Shown one piece after another: positions 50,008 through 57,941 of a stretch of 64,000 nt of DNA. The notes under the pieces are model-generated. The model did no database searches. It saw only the letters and a list, made by a program, of their open reading frames with translations, and was not told the DNA's origin. The stretch is from Opitutales bacterium (lineage in GTDB: Bacteria; Verrucomicrobiota; Verrucomicrobiia; Opitutales; Oceanipulchritudinaceae), in the NCBI GenBank assembly GCA_016932335.1, contig JAFGCZ010000005.1, positions 1-64,000 on the forward strand. The letters run 5' to 3'. Made by a program: the position numbers and the translations under genes. The stretch's first letter is position 1. Every line of letters begins with the position of its first letter.

Positions 50008-51723
50008 GCCAATTGCTTTCAATGCGGCTTTGGCCGCTCTCCCGACTTCTGCATCCGTATCCTGTATGCGACTGCTCAGGAACTCTGCAGCGGCCTGTGC
50101 AGATAGCCCACATTTACCCAGTGCGTCGATTACGGAGAGGCGAAACTCTCTGTTCTGATGGCGGATAAGCTCCCTGACAACGGGTAAACATTCGGTATTA
50201 AAACCGACTGATGCAAAGGCTGTAGCAGCGGCATCTCTTGTAATACGGTCGCTGTCTCCCAGACGTCCGCAAATCAATACAATCCCCGGTCTGGCGTCAT
50301 GCTCCATTTGTTCAAACAAATTGAGCAATAGAAGCTTACGGTCTTGCTTTGAATTCCGCAAGATGCGCTCGGCAATCCCCCACGCTCGATCATTGACCCC
50401 CGTCTGCAACAGTGTTTCCGCCGCCAAGCGGGCGATTTCAAAAGAAGTCTCTTCAATTCTGGCCATCACCAAATGGCTTAGAGGATAAGCCTTGTGTCCT
50501 AAGGCTCCAAACATTTCAAGCACTCGCTTTCTGCAGGACAAATCTTTATCTGTCAGCAAAGCTTTAACAAAAGGCTCTGCTTTTTCAGATAGCTCCAAAC
50601 GAACAAAGAGTAAGCGTGCAATCTTGCGCACTTCCGGCTCTGGATCAGCCACTGCCGTGGATACAATCGCGAGAGCCTCATCCAATACCTCTGGATGCTT
50701 TCCAATCACCTCCAGAGCTTTCTTCCGGTAGGTCCATTTAGGGTGGCGGGAAAGCTTTAGCAGCGCTTTAATGCAATCCGGCGTAACACCAATACAATCA
50801 ATCGCGTACTCTGCGGCGGAGGTTATGTGTTCATCTGTATGAGCAAGTAAATCGACTAAGACAGGGCTTAAATCCCGGGCTGAACTGTCACACTGGGAAA
50901 GCAGTTTAATCATGATCAGGCAACGCTCAACAGAGCTATGATCTAGCTGACGTTTGATTTCCTTAATCGCCGAATAATGATAACCCAGTTTGCTGAATGC
51001 GTCTGCCGCAGCGTTCCTGATCTCCTCAACAGGATCATTCAAACGCGGAACAATCAAATGAAGTAAAGGAAGTGCTTTGGAATCACATTCCGAAAAAACA
51101 GAAATAGCGCTCAATCGAACCGTTGCATCGCTGTCGCGGATTAGTAGAGAGGCAACGTGAATGGCATCCTGTGCAACCCCTATCCGACGCAGGCAATTTG
51201 TGATTTCAGGTAAACACACAGGACAGCTTTTGATCAACGGGATTACATACTTGGAAGCATCACGGGCCTCATCTTCCAAACGCCCCAACGCACTCAGCGT
51301 TGCTTGAATGACTTCAGGCCTTTTCGGGTCCAACAGTGGATAAAAACAACTGAGATCCTTTTTCCTCGGTGGCATGAAATTGAGTGCACTGAGCGCCTCA
51401 CTGCGGACTGTTTCGCTTGAATCGGCTAATGCCGCAATCGCATGAACCGCTAGGCGGCGATAATCCAAATCGCACTCTTTCAACAATTTTAATCCAGACG
51501 TACGAACAACAGGGTCTGAACTCTGCAATGCTTTCAGCAAACGCTTTTCCATACGGGAAATCTTTACCTTAAGCGCCAGCGTTCCACCATCGCCTTGTTC
51601 CTCAATACCCACTTCGACAGGAGCTGGTGCTTCTTTAGAATCCACATCCTGCGACAGGACACCATGGCGAGAGGTATAGATCAGCTCACCGGTTTCGGGG
51701 TTGAAGATAAGACGTTCAGCCAT
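50002..51723 (-). CDS. HEAT-repeat protein with N-terminal PETGEL motif
   Basis: The 573-residue product is mostly HEAT repeats, alpha-helical pairs of about 30-37 residues from about residue 50 to the end (for example DPVVRTSGLKLL, DPEPEVRKIARLL and DTDAEVGRAAKAAL). Such solenoids are protein-binding scaffolds. The first 20 residues carry RLIFNPETGELI, also found in the 62-residue protein two genes upstream. A linker with Gly and Pro follows. ATG 51723 is in the junction TGATATG after the E1 stop. ATG 51750 is possible. Its role is not known; it could be an adaptor or target for the E1/E2 system. Confidence 0.85.
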   Translation of the reverse strand: MAERLIFNPETGELIYTSRHGVLSQDVDSKEAPAPVEVGIEEQGDGGTLALKVKISRMEKRLLKALQSSDPVVRTSGLKLLKECDLDYRRLAVHAIAALADSSETVRSEALSALNFMPPRKKDLSCFYPLLDPKRPEVIQATLSALGRLEDEARDASKYVIPLIKSCPVCLPEITNCLRRIGVAQDAIHVASLLIRDSDATVRLSAISVFSECDSKALPLLHLIVPRLNDPVEEIRNAAADAFSKLGYHYSAIKEIKRQLDHSSVERCLIMIKLLSQCDSSARDLSPVLVDLLAHTDEHITSAAEYAIDCIGVTPDCIKALLKLSRHPKWTYRKKALEVIGKHPEVLDEALAIVSTAVADPEPEVRKIARLLFVRLELSEKAEPFVKALLTDKDLSCRKRVLEMFGALGHKAYPLSHLVMARIEETSFEIARLAAETLLQTGVNDRAWGIAERILRNSKQDRKLLLLNLFEQMEHDARPGIVLICGRLGDSDRITRDAAATAFASVGFNTECLPVVRELIRHQNREFRLSVIDALGKCGLSAQAAAEFLSSRIQDTDAEVGRAAKAALKAIGL

Positions 51724-51724
51724 A

Positions 51725-52951
51725 TCAGACAGCACAGCAAAGACACTCATTGTCTTTGCAAACATCCACACCATACCACCTCATAATACTATTGCGATTA
51801 TAAAATGCCTTCATGGGTAACCACTTCTCATAGATCAACTCTCTTCGGTTGGCCCAAATATAAAAAGGCATTGATAAATCCTCCTCCAAAGAAGACATAG
51901 GCAGCTCAGTAGTTCTACTCAGCTCAACCAGAGCCAGTTTTACCGACATCTGCACGATGGGGAGAATGTCTACACTTAGACCAGCCTGTATACGGGCGCC
52001 GATATCAGTATTACTCATGTATGCTGGAGCATCCCTTCGCGACTGGACTTCTGTGGAGATCTCATCAGCATTTCCGTAAAGCCCCTGACCAAATAAACAG
52101 GCCAGACACGGACCTCCCGGACGATAGCAAAAAACATCCCCTCCGGCGGCACGCGTAATCGCCCTGGAAAAAATAGCCGGTGTAGATTGTCGAACAACCA
52201 ACTGGTTTGTATTGAGCCGTGAACGTTTCTCATCGGTCACACATACAACCAAATCAGACTGCTCAATCTGCGCTTCCAACTCGCCAAGATGCTCATTTAC
52301 ATCAAAAGGAAAGGCATTCACTATAATGGAAGGATTTTTCCGAAGTACAAGCTCTCTTACGGCATCTACCTTTAAACGTCCAAGGTCATTAATTCCACAG
52401 GGATGACGGTTGATATTTTCGGGCTCAATTCTGTCAGGGTCAAACAAAGCCAGATGCCCTACCCCGCTTTTTGTCAATTCCAAGGCAATGGGCGCACCAA
52501 AGCTGCCTAATCCAATAATGCAGACGCTTTTACGTGCAAGCGAATCCACCTCAATCAAGCCTCGACTTCTGGAATGGAAATCACCTTTTTTTTTGACTGA
52601 AACAACTTCCGCCCGAACAAAGCAATCAGCGCGGTCCCGGTAATAGCAAACAGCAGAAGAATCATCAGCCCCCAGCACCAAGAGAACAAATTCCACATCA
52701 TTGCCCAACGGCATTTTTTGGCAGAACTGTCGAAAATTTTCACCCTCGTCCATTACCATGGAATCCGGTGATACAAGCAACAATCCCTTAGCCTGTTCTG
52801 CATAAGGTGAAACCGGAGTCGGGTTCAAATAAAAATGAGCAACCGATTCTGCTCTAAACACATACACAACAGCACAGGCTTGAAGTAATTCTTTTTTCCC
52901 TGACTCCCGCAAAAAAGAGCGGAGCTGCTCTTCATAAAAATAAACACGCAT
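51725..52951 (-). CDS. E1-like (ThiF/MoeB family) ubiquitin-like activating enzyme
   Basis: The 408-residue protein has a ThiF adenylation domain from about 140. It has the nucleotide loop GLGSFG (147-152), D171, an arginine in ENINRHP (R182), K194, and D240 in CVTD. Two CxxC pairs (C282/C285 and C403/C406) can hold zinc. C275 is a candidate catalytic cysteine. The N-terminal 135 residues form an unrecognised alpha/beta domain. E1 enzymes adenylate the C-terminus of a modifier. Next to an E2 and a JAB gene, a conjugation role is favoured over thiamine or molybdopterin synthesis. Confidence 0.88.
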   Translation of the reverse strand: MRVYFYEEQLRSFLRESGKKELLQACAVVYVFRAESVAHFYLNPTPVSPYAEQAKGLLLVSPDSMVMDEGENFRQFCQKMPLGNDVEFVLLVLGADDSSAVCYYRDRADCFVRAEVVSVKKKGDFHSRSRGLIEVDSLARKSVCIIGLGSFGAPIALELTKSGVGHLALFDPDRIEPENINRHPCGINDLGRLKVDAVRELVLRKNPSIIVNAFPFDVNEHLGELEAQIEQSDLVVCVTDEKRSRLNTNQLVVRQSTPAIFSRAITRAAGGDVFCYRPGGPCLACLFGQGLYGNADEISTEVQSRRDAPAYMSNTDIGARIQAGLSVDILPIVQMSVKLALVELSRTTELPMSSLEEDLSMPFYIWANRRELIYEKWLPMKAFYNRNSIMRWYGVDVCKDNECLCCAV

Positions 52952-52959
52952 AGAAGACC

Positions 52960-53148
52960 TTAGAGTGCGGCAAAACCATCTGTGGCAATTTGATCCACCG
53001 TTGTGGCATCCGGATTCATGGGAAGATCGTTGCGACGGACGACCAATTCTCCGGTTTCCGGATCGAATTCGAGGCGATTCATAGTAACTTCGCCTTTATT
53101 CCTAACAACTAATTCCTTTCCGATTTTATTTGTATCGTTCTCCGACAT
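52960..53148 (-). CDS. Small PETGEL-motif protein, candidate modifier
   Basis: This 62-residue product is not recognised. It contains ELVVRN near residue 12 and ELVVRR near residue 34, an imperfect repeat, around MNRLEFDPETGEL. The C-terminus is ATDGFAAL, not Gly-Gly. ATG 53148 has GGAG six bases upstream; an inner ATG at 53082 would start the protein exactly at the motif. It lies between the E2 and E1 genes, where ubiquitin-like proteins often sit. It may be a small beta-rich modifier, a substrate, or a tag donor. A strict beta-grasp fold cannot be shown by eye. Confidence 0.72.
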   Translation of the reverse strand: MSENDTNKIGKELVVRNKGEVTMNRLEFDPETGELVVRRNDLPMNPDATTVDQIATDGFAAL

Positions 53149-53149
53149 A

Positions 53150-53578
53150 TCATACTCCAAGGTATTCAGTTAAGGGACGCCCCGTGGTGAGGTGATTTTC
53201 ATACGCTTCCAACCAAATCAGGCATTTTAAAGCCACTTTGTAGAGCGTTACATTGGGATGCCAGTTTTCCAGTTTATAATGGCAAAGTTGCAGGACTCCA
53301 GCCTGTGGCGCCAGAGTATGCATCGCATGGGACGGTGAGATATCGGCCAGAAGCTCCCCTCGATAGGTTCTCAATGTGTCAGGATAGTTCAGCAACACTA
53401 TAGGCACTGATGCCGGATAATCCCGGGGAATTCTGATTTCGATACGGTAAACCTTACCAGCACTGGTTTTCATCCCCATATCCAACGATAGCTCCTGGCC
53501 CTTTTTTTTAAATAAAAAACGCCCCGGGAAGTTTCGTTGCAAAATAGCGTACTCGATATTGTAGCGTTGCTTATCCAT
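53150..53578 (-). CDS. E2-like (UBC fold) conjugating protein
   Basis: The 142-residue protein has the UBC layout: an N-terminal helix, strands, the DYPASVPIVLL segment that matches the YPxxPP region of E2 enzymes, H87, and C99 in LQLCHYKLENWHPNVTL. The C-then-W-x-P pattern and the following helix IWLEAYENHLTTG are typical of prokaryotic E2 families. C99 should take a modifier from E1 as a thioester. Its ATG overlaps the JAB stop (8 bp) and its TGA is followed by the next ATG after one base. Confidence 0.87.
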   Translation of the reverse strand: MDKQRYNIEYAILQRNFPGRFLFKKKGQELSLDMGMKTSAGKVYRIEIRIPRDYPASVPIVLLNYPDTLRTYRGELLADISPSHAMHTLAPQAGVLQLCHYKLENWHPNVTLYKVALKCLIWLEAYENHLTTGRPLTEYLGV

Positions 53579-54377
53579 GAGGAGGGATTTTTATATCGCA
53601 GAAATGAGCGTTTGGATCAACCCAGTAATAGGGTTCATCCGGAAAATGAGATGGTATCACCAAATTGCTCCTTTTATCATCTTTGCTGCAAACAAAAACA
53701 ATTTGCTTAAATTGGTTCTGTTGCATTACCACGGTATCGCACTGCAAAGACAAAGAATCATATACTTGCTGCAACCACGTTCGACCATCAGAGCCGGATA
53801 ATAGATCAGAAACTGAGGCCAGTTCTTCCGGTGTTCTTTTATGTTCAGGAGGACAACAAAGAGGTAACTTAGCCCTCTCTTCTGTCCGGCATGAAAATGG
53901 AGAATTTCCCGCTAGAACAGTCCAATGCAGACCATTTCGTAAATCAGGCTCTCTATAAAGGAATGAATGCAAAGCCGGAACAAACAATTCATCCAAAGTA
54001 GCAATCAGTAAACAAAAACGAGAAAGACCATACTTACTCATTGCAGAATAAATAGTTCTATCATCGTGATTACTTGGCAAAGAAAGCCCCAGACAATGGT
54101 GAGAATGCCATTGTCCGATATGTTGGAGTCCATGTGCTTGCTGGAGACGCAGGCCTTCTTCCGAAAGAAAGGCGACATCCTGATAAAAACTGGTGCGATC
54201 GGCCCGAGCATTTTCACCGGGACCAATCACACGTTGAACTACAGGACATCCCTGATGCGTCCATAACCCAAAGCAATCGCCGCCAGTTTCTTTGTCCGGA
54301 AACTGGACAACCTGCTGCGAGATAGCACACAGCTCGCTCTCGTAAATGTATATTCTGTCAGGAATATAGGTGGGCAT
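53571..54377 (-). CDS. JAB/JAMM-type metalloprotease (deubiquitinase-like)
   Basis: The 268-residue protein has the JAMM metal site: E30 in the strand before GGDCFG, H91 and H93 in QWHSHHCLGL, and S102 with D105 in LPSNHDDRT. The spacing fits active MPN+ proteases, which mature or remove ubiquitin-like proteins at an isopeptide bond. About 110 extra residues follow the JAB domain and are not recognised (Cys-rich, ending with CDIKIPPHG). It starts 15 bp after the PilB-type gene and overlaps the E2 gene. Confidence 0.88.
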   Translation of the reverse strand: MPTYIPDRIYIYESELCAISQQVVQFPDKETGGDCFGLWTHQGCPVVQRVIGPGENARADRTSFYQDVAFLSEEGLRLQQAHGLQHIGQWHSHHCLGLSLPSNHDDRTIYSAMSKYGLSRFCLLIATLDELFVPALHSFLYREPDLRNGLHWTVLAGNSPFSCRTEERAKLPLCCPPEHKRTPEELASVSDLLSGSDGRTWLQQVYDSLSLQCDTVVMQQNQFKQIVFVCSKDDKRSNLVIPSHFPDEPYYWVDPNAHFCDIKIPPHG

Positions 54378-54392
54378 ATGCCGCCCGTTCTA

Positions 54393-56177
54393 TTAGTGTC
54401 CGTGGTTATCGGAAAGAACTTCTTCCAGCGTTGCCGCATTGCGGATAAAGTCCAGATCCTCAAGGTCTGGTGGTACGGTGGCCAGCGCTTCAACCATAGT
54501 CGAAAGCCCCTCACGCACCTTCAACATAGAGTCCTGGTGTAAAGTCCTCATTCCATTCCGGATAGCAATACGCTTTAGCTTGGCAGCTTCCATACCGCTG
54601 TTGATTCCCTTGATGAGGTCCTCACTGATGGCCATCAACTCATGGATACCAACACGCCCTTTGTAGCCTGTTCCATTACATACCGGACATCCATCGTCAC
54701 ATGCACGGTAAACTTCGCCCGTCCATCCGATGGCGCGCTGCATCAACTCCGCCTCTCTGCCTTCGATTACATATTTTTGTTTACAGCTCTTACATACACG
54801 GCGCATCAGACGCTGAGCACAGATACAAACCAAAGAAGCAGAAATCATAAACGGCTCAATTTCCATTTCCGTAAGTCGGGAAATAGTGGATGGAGCATCA
54901 TTTGTGTGCAACGTACTGAAGAGCATGTGACCTGTAAGCGCCGCTTCAACCGCAATTTGAGCCGTTTCAGTATCTCGAATTTCCCCCACCAGAATAATAT
55001 CAGGGTCCTGACGAAGAAAAGCACGCAGTGCCGAGGCAAAGGTAAGACCGATTTTTCGATGCATTTGCATCTGACAAAGGCCCGGAAGCGTATATTCAAT
55101 AGGATCTTCAGCAGTTCTGATAACAGTATCCGGATCATTGATTTCGTTCAATGCGGAATAAAGAGTCATGGACTTACCGGAACCGGTAGGACCACAGTGC
55201 AGTACCATCCCATAAGGACGCGTAATCAGAGAACGATAAAGCGATAGATTTTCTTCGGAAAAACCAAGAGCAGTCAACGGCAGCGTCGATTTCTGTTTAT
55301 CTAGGATACGCATAACAACGCCTTCCCCATGGTTCAGTGGGGCGGTTGAGACACGAAGGTCAAGATCCAGACCTTTTCGATTGAACTGCTTATAGACAAT
55401 ACGTCCGTCCTGAGGTAACCGTTTTTCCGCAATATCCAAATTTGACATAACCTTCAGGCGGGCAATCAGCGTTGCACAAATTTTGGGTGTGATGTGCAGC
55501 TTTTCACGACAAACGCCGTCAATACGCACGCGTACGCGGGCAGCATTTTCAAATGGCTCAATGTGGATATCACTCCCTCCTGAAAAATAGGCATCTTCAA
55601 TTATTCTGTTAGCCAACTGTACGATGGGAGCAGAGTCTTCTTCAATATCTGTCTCATCAATATCAGTCTTATTAGAATCATCTCCAGAGTCTTCCCCAAA
55701 GGCGGCAACTACATCTGAAAAGTCCTCCGAATGCATCTGCTGCTTATCTTCCTTAAGAAGATCATCAAGAACTGATTTATCAGCCAAAAGAGGTTTAATT
55801 TTCAACCCAGTCAGCTCATGCACTCTGGAGGTTATGCTGAGATTGAACGGGTCGGCCAATGCCAGCACGATATGGTCTCCCAGTTTGCAAATAGGGAGCA
55901 CTTTATGCTCACGGCAAAAATCGACATCCAAATACTCGTGAGTGCGTTCAGTTCGCAAAAAACTTTTTGCATTGAAAGGAACAAAATCGAATGCGCGGCA
56001 CTTCGCCATCAGGATATCAAATGGGCGAATTTTGTATTCGCGCATGAGCAGATTTTCCAGCTCATCCCCCGACATTTCATCAGGACTGCTGATCAATACC
56101 TGAACCTGATCAGTGGAGAGCTTGCTGCGATCCTGAAGCGCTTGAATAATGGTTTTTTGAAGTCTTGCCAGAGCCAT
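54393..56177 (-). CDS. PilB/GspE-type secretion or pilus assembly ATPase
   Basis: The 594-residue protein has an N-terminal MshEN-like domain and an ATPase core with the Walker A motif [11 protein letters not shown], Asp box [25 protein letters not shown], and His box [12 protein letters not shown] zinc-type CKSC plus [12 protein letters not shown] motif pair is present. Such ATPases drive type IV pilus or type II secretion assembly. ATG 56177 has AAGGAGG about nine bases upstream; the 56186 frame uses GTG. pilC, pilM and pilin genes are absent from the window. The JAB gene follows after 15 bp. Confidence 0.93.
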   Translation of the reverse strand: MALARLQKTIIQALQDRSKLSTDQVQVLISSPDEMSGDELENLLMREYKIRPFDILMAKCRAFDFVPFNAKSFLRTERTHEYLDVDFCREHKVLPICKLGDHIVLALADPFNLSITSRVHELTGLKIKPLLADKSVLDDLLKEDKQQMHSEDFSDVVAAFGEDSGDDSNKTDIDETDIEEDSAPIVQLANRIIEDAYFSGGSDIHIEPFENAARVRVRIDGVCREKLHITPKICATLIARLKVMSNLDIAEKRLPQDGRIVYKQFNRKGLDLDLRVSTAPLNHGEGVVMRILDKQKSTLPLTALGFSEENLSLYRSLITRPYGMVLHCGPTGSGKSMTLYSALNEINDPDTVIRTAEDPIEYTLPGLCQMQMHRKIGLTFASALRAFLRQDPDIILVGEIRDTETAQIAVEAALTGHMLFSTLHTNDAPSTISRLTEMEIEPFMISASLVCICAQRLMRRVCKSCKQKYVIEGREAELMQRAIGWTGEVYRACDDGCPVCNGTGYKGRVGIHELMAISEDLIKGINSGMEAAKLKRIAIRNGMRTLHQDSMLKVREGLSTMVEALATVPPDLEDLDFIRNAATLEEVLSDNHGH

Positions 56178-56178
56178 A

Positions 56179-56682
56179 TCAGGCACCCTCCTTTACACTG
56201 GATTCAAGTTGTTCAAAAAGCAGCTCCAAATCACTGAGCGGGCTGAGATTCCAAACAATATCGGAACCGACCCTCTCTTCCCAATATTCACGAACAAAAG
56301 GGCTCAGGTAGTAGGCGGTTGAAAGAAAAGGCACACCACAAACACTCTCGGCCGGGACGGTCCAAGTGGCCAACATTTCCTGAACAGAAAACTCACTCAT
56401 ATAGGCCGGATCAATCTTGTAAGCTGGAAGATTCAGCGCGCCGATATCGAATGAGTCCAACTGATAGCTCAGCAATGCATCCTCACTTAAGCTCTGCTCT
56501 TCAAAACAAAGAATTTTTAACAGCGATAACCGGGCCTGGGTTTTATCTCTACGTCGCTCGAGATATCTTGCATTGGCTGATTCCAGTTGTTGCAGTGTGA
56601 TCAAACCGCGGTCAACCAGCTGCATTCCCAGAAAGCGGTTCGCCTTAAGGCTCACACTCCCCATGTTACGTTCTATGCTCAT
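56179..56682 (-). CDS. Small MshEN-like protein
   Basis: A 167-residue protein with [20 protein letters not shown], which resembles the MshEN or GspE N-terminal pattern LGELLVExGLITxEQL seen in PilB-type ATPases. The rest is acidic and Leu-rich and is not recognised. Its TGA is followed one base later by the ATPase ATG (TGATATG). It could be a separate regulatory subunit that duplicates the ATPase N-terminal domain. ATG 56682 fits; ATG 56664 would also work. Confidence 0.68.
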   Translation of the reverse strand: MSIERNMGSVSLKANRFLGMQLVDRGLITLQQLESANARYLERRRDKTQARLSLLKILCFEEQSLSEDALLSYQLDSFDIGALNLPAYKIDPAYMSEFSVQEMLATWTVPAESVCGVPFLSTAYYLSPFVREYWEERVGSDIVWNLSPLSDLELLFEQLESSVKEGA

Positions 56683-56720
56683 TTTGAAAGGATCCTTTGG
56701 TATAAATGACGGTATGTAGG

Positions 56721-57941
56721 CTACTCGGTAGCCAATAGCTCCGGGTAGAGGAAATCTTGTTGCTGAAGTGAAGTATCAGGAGAAAGAAGGTTTCGATCAA
56801 TATCTAAACGCTCTAAAACATCATCCAATTCAGTCGTTCCCACACGCTGCAAAATATTTTTCTGCTCGGAATGCAGTAAAGAAGTCATGCTTACAGAACC
56901 ATGCCCCAACTCCATTCGATCCGTTAAGAACCGCGTGAAACCACTTATACGCTGAGCGGCATCGCGCCGAGACAAGCGCATCAACACCAATTTTAACTCC
57001 CTAAAGTTATCCTTCCATGGATAAGCCAAAAGCTGCTGCAGCAACTCAGGATCATTAATATGGGCCTCACCACGCAAAAGCTCCGAATCAATCAGGGCTG
57101 CAATATCCCCCGCCCTGCTGCGCAGCAAAGGAAACTGCAGAATGGAAATGGACGCATCGTCAATCTGAGCTTTTTTCTGGAAGCGAAAAATAAGTTTTAC
57201 GTTACGGGTCTGCCATTTGGAGACAAACTCCTCTGTTAACAATGCCGGCAGAGCTCCTATGGACGCATCCAACATTTCAATCAGGATCAGGCGGTCCTTG
57301 GTTTGATCAATAATCAACCGAATGTTTTTCAACCAGGAAAAGAAACCAAGACGTATACAAGGGACATCAAATGAAGCCCATCTCGCAACTTGTTTACAAA
57401 CAAGATCCATCTCATGACCGTCCTCTGCAAAAACCAGTCCTATGCCCGAGTTATCCAGTTGCCCCCACAGAGCCTGCAGAAAACGAACCATTGCCGGGCT
57501 TTTTCCCAAAAAAACATCTATTTCTCCGGGGAGAGAGACCAGTTTGCTTTTTTTCAGAGAAACAGAAGCTTCAGGCTGTTTAGGGGAAATAAAATGGGCC
57601 ACATGCTTGAGCAGTTGCTCTCGCTGAAAGGGCTTCTCCAAGGCAAGCGTAACCCCGATATTGGCCACACGCATTAAATCAGGTGTATTCATCAACCCCG
57701 AAACGATAATAACAGGCAGAGCAACATTGATTTCTCTTACTTTTTGGAGAAATACATCTCCATCCATCTCAGGCATTTTGAAATCGGCAATTACCAACGA
57801 ATAGTGCTTGCTACGGATTTGCTCCAATGCCTGATGAGGATTTGTCGATACCTCAGCATCATATCCTTCTGCAAGCAGAAGCCCCTGTATCATTTCGGCA
57901 AAATTTGCTTCGTCATCAAGAACCAGAATGGTGTTGCTCAT
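56721..57941 (-). CDS. Response regulator with degenerate AAA+ (NtrC-like) domain
   Basis: The 406-residue protein has a full receiver (D53 in VIADFKMPEMDG, K103 in LEKPF). It is followed by an NtrC-type region that kept the outline (LGKSPAM at 145, FPLLRSRAGDIAAL at 270, YPWKDNFRELKLVL at 307) but lost Walker A (FAEDGHEMD), Walker B (LILIEML) and the GAFTGA loop. No C-terminal DNA-binding helix is seen. It probably cannot hydrolyse ATP or activate sigma-54, and may act as a protein-binding phospho-switch. Its start overlaps the upstream gene by 4 bp. Confidence 0.87.
   Translation of the reverse strand: MSNTILVLDDEANFAEMIQGLLLAEGYDAEVSTNPHQALEQIRSKHYSLVIADFKMPEMDGDVFLQKVREINVALPVIIVSGLMNTPDLMRVANIGVTLALEKPFQREQLLKHVAHFISPKQPEASVSLKKSKLVSLPGEIDVFLGKSPAMVRFLQALWGQLDNSGIGLVFAEDGHEMDLVCKQVARWASFDVPCIRLGFFSWLKNIRLIIDQTKDRLILIEMLDASIGALPALLTEEFVSKWQTRNVKLIFRFQKKAQIDDASISILQFPLLRSRAGDIAALIDSELLRGEAHINDPELLQQLLAYPWKDNFRELKLVLMRLSRRDAAQRISGFTRFLTDRMELGHGSVSMTSLLHSEQKNILQRVGTTELDDVLERLDIDRNLLSPDTSLQQQDFLYPELLATE

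Noticed and set aside
51725-52951. The ThiF-family gene as a thiamine or molybdopterin sulfur-carrier adenylase
   Set aside because: No ThiS or MoaD-like gene is adjacent, the protein has a large extra N-terminal domain, and it sits beside E2 and JAB genes.
51725-54377. The E1/E2/JAB genes as part of a CBASS antiphage system
   Set aside because: No CD-NTase (cGAS-like) gene and no phospholipase, nuclease or pore effector lies in the neighbouring sequence. The partners are a HEAT protein, a small protein and a PilB-type ATPase.
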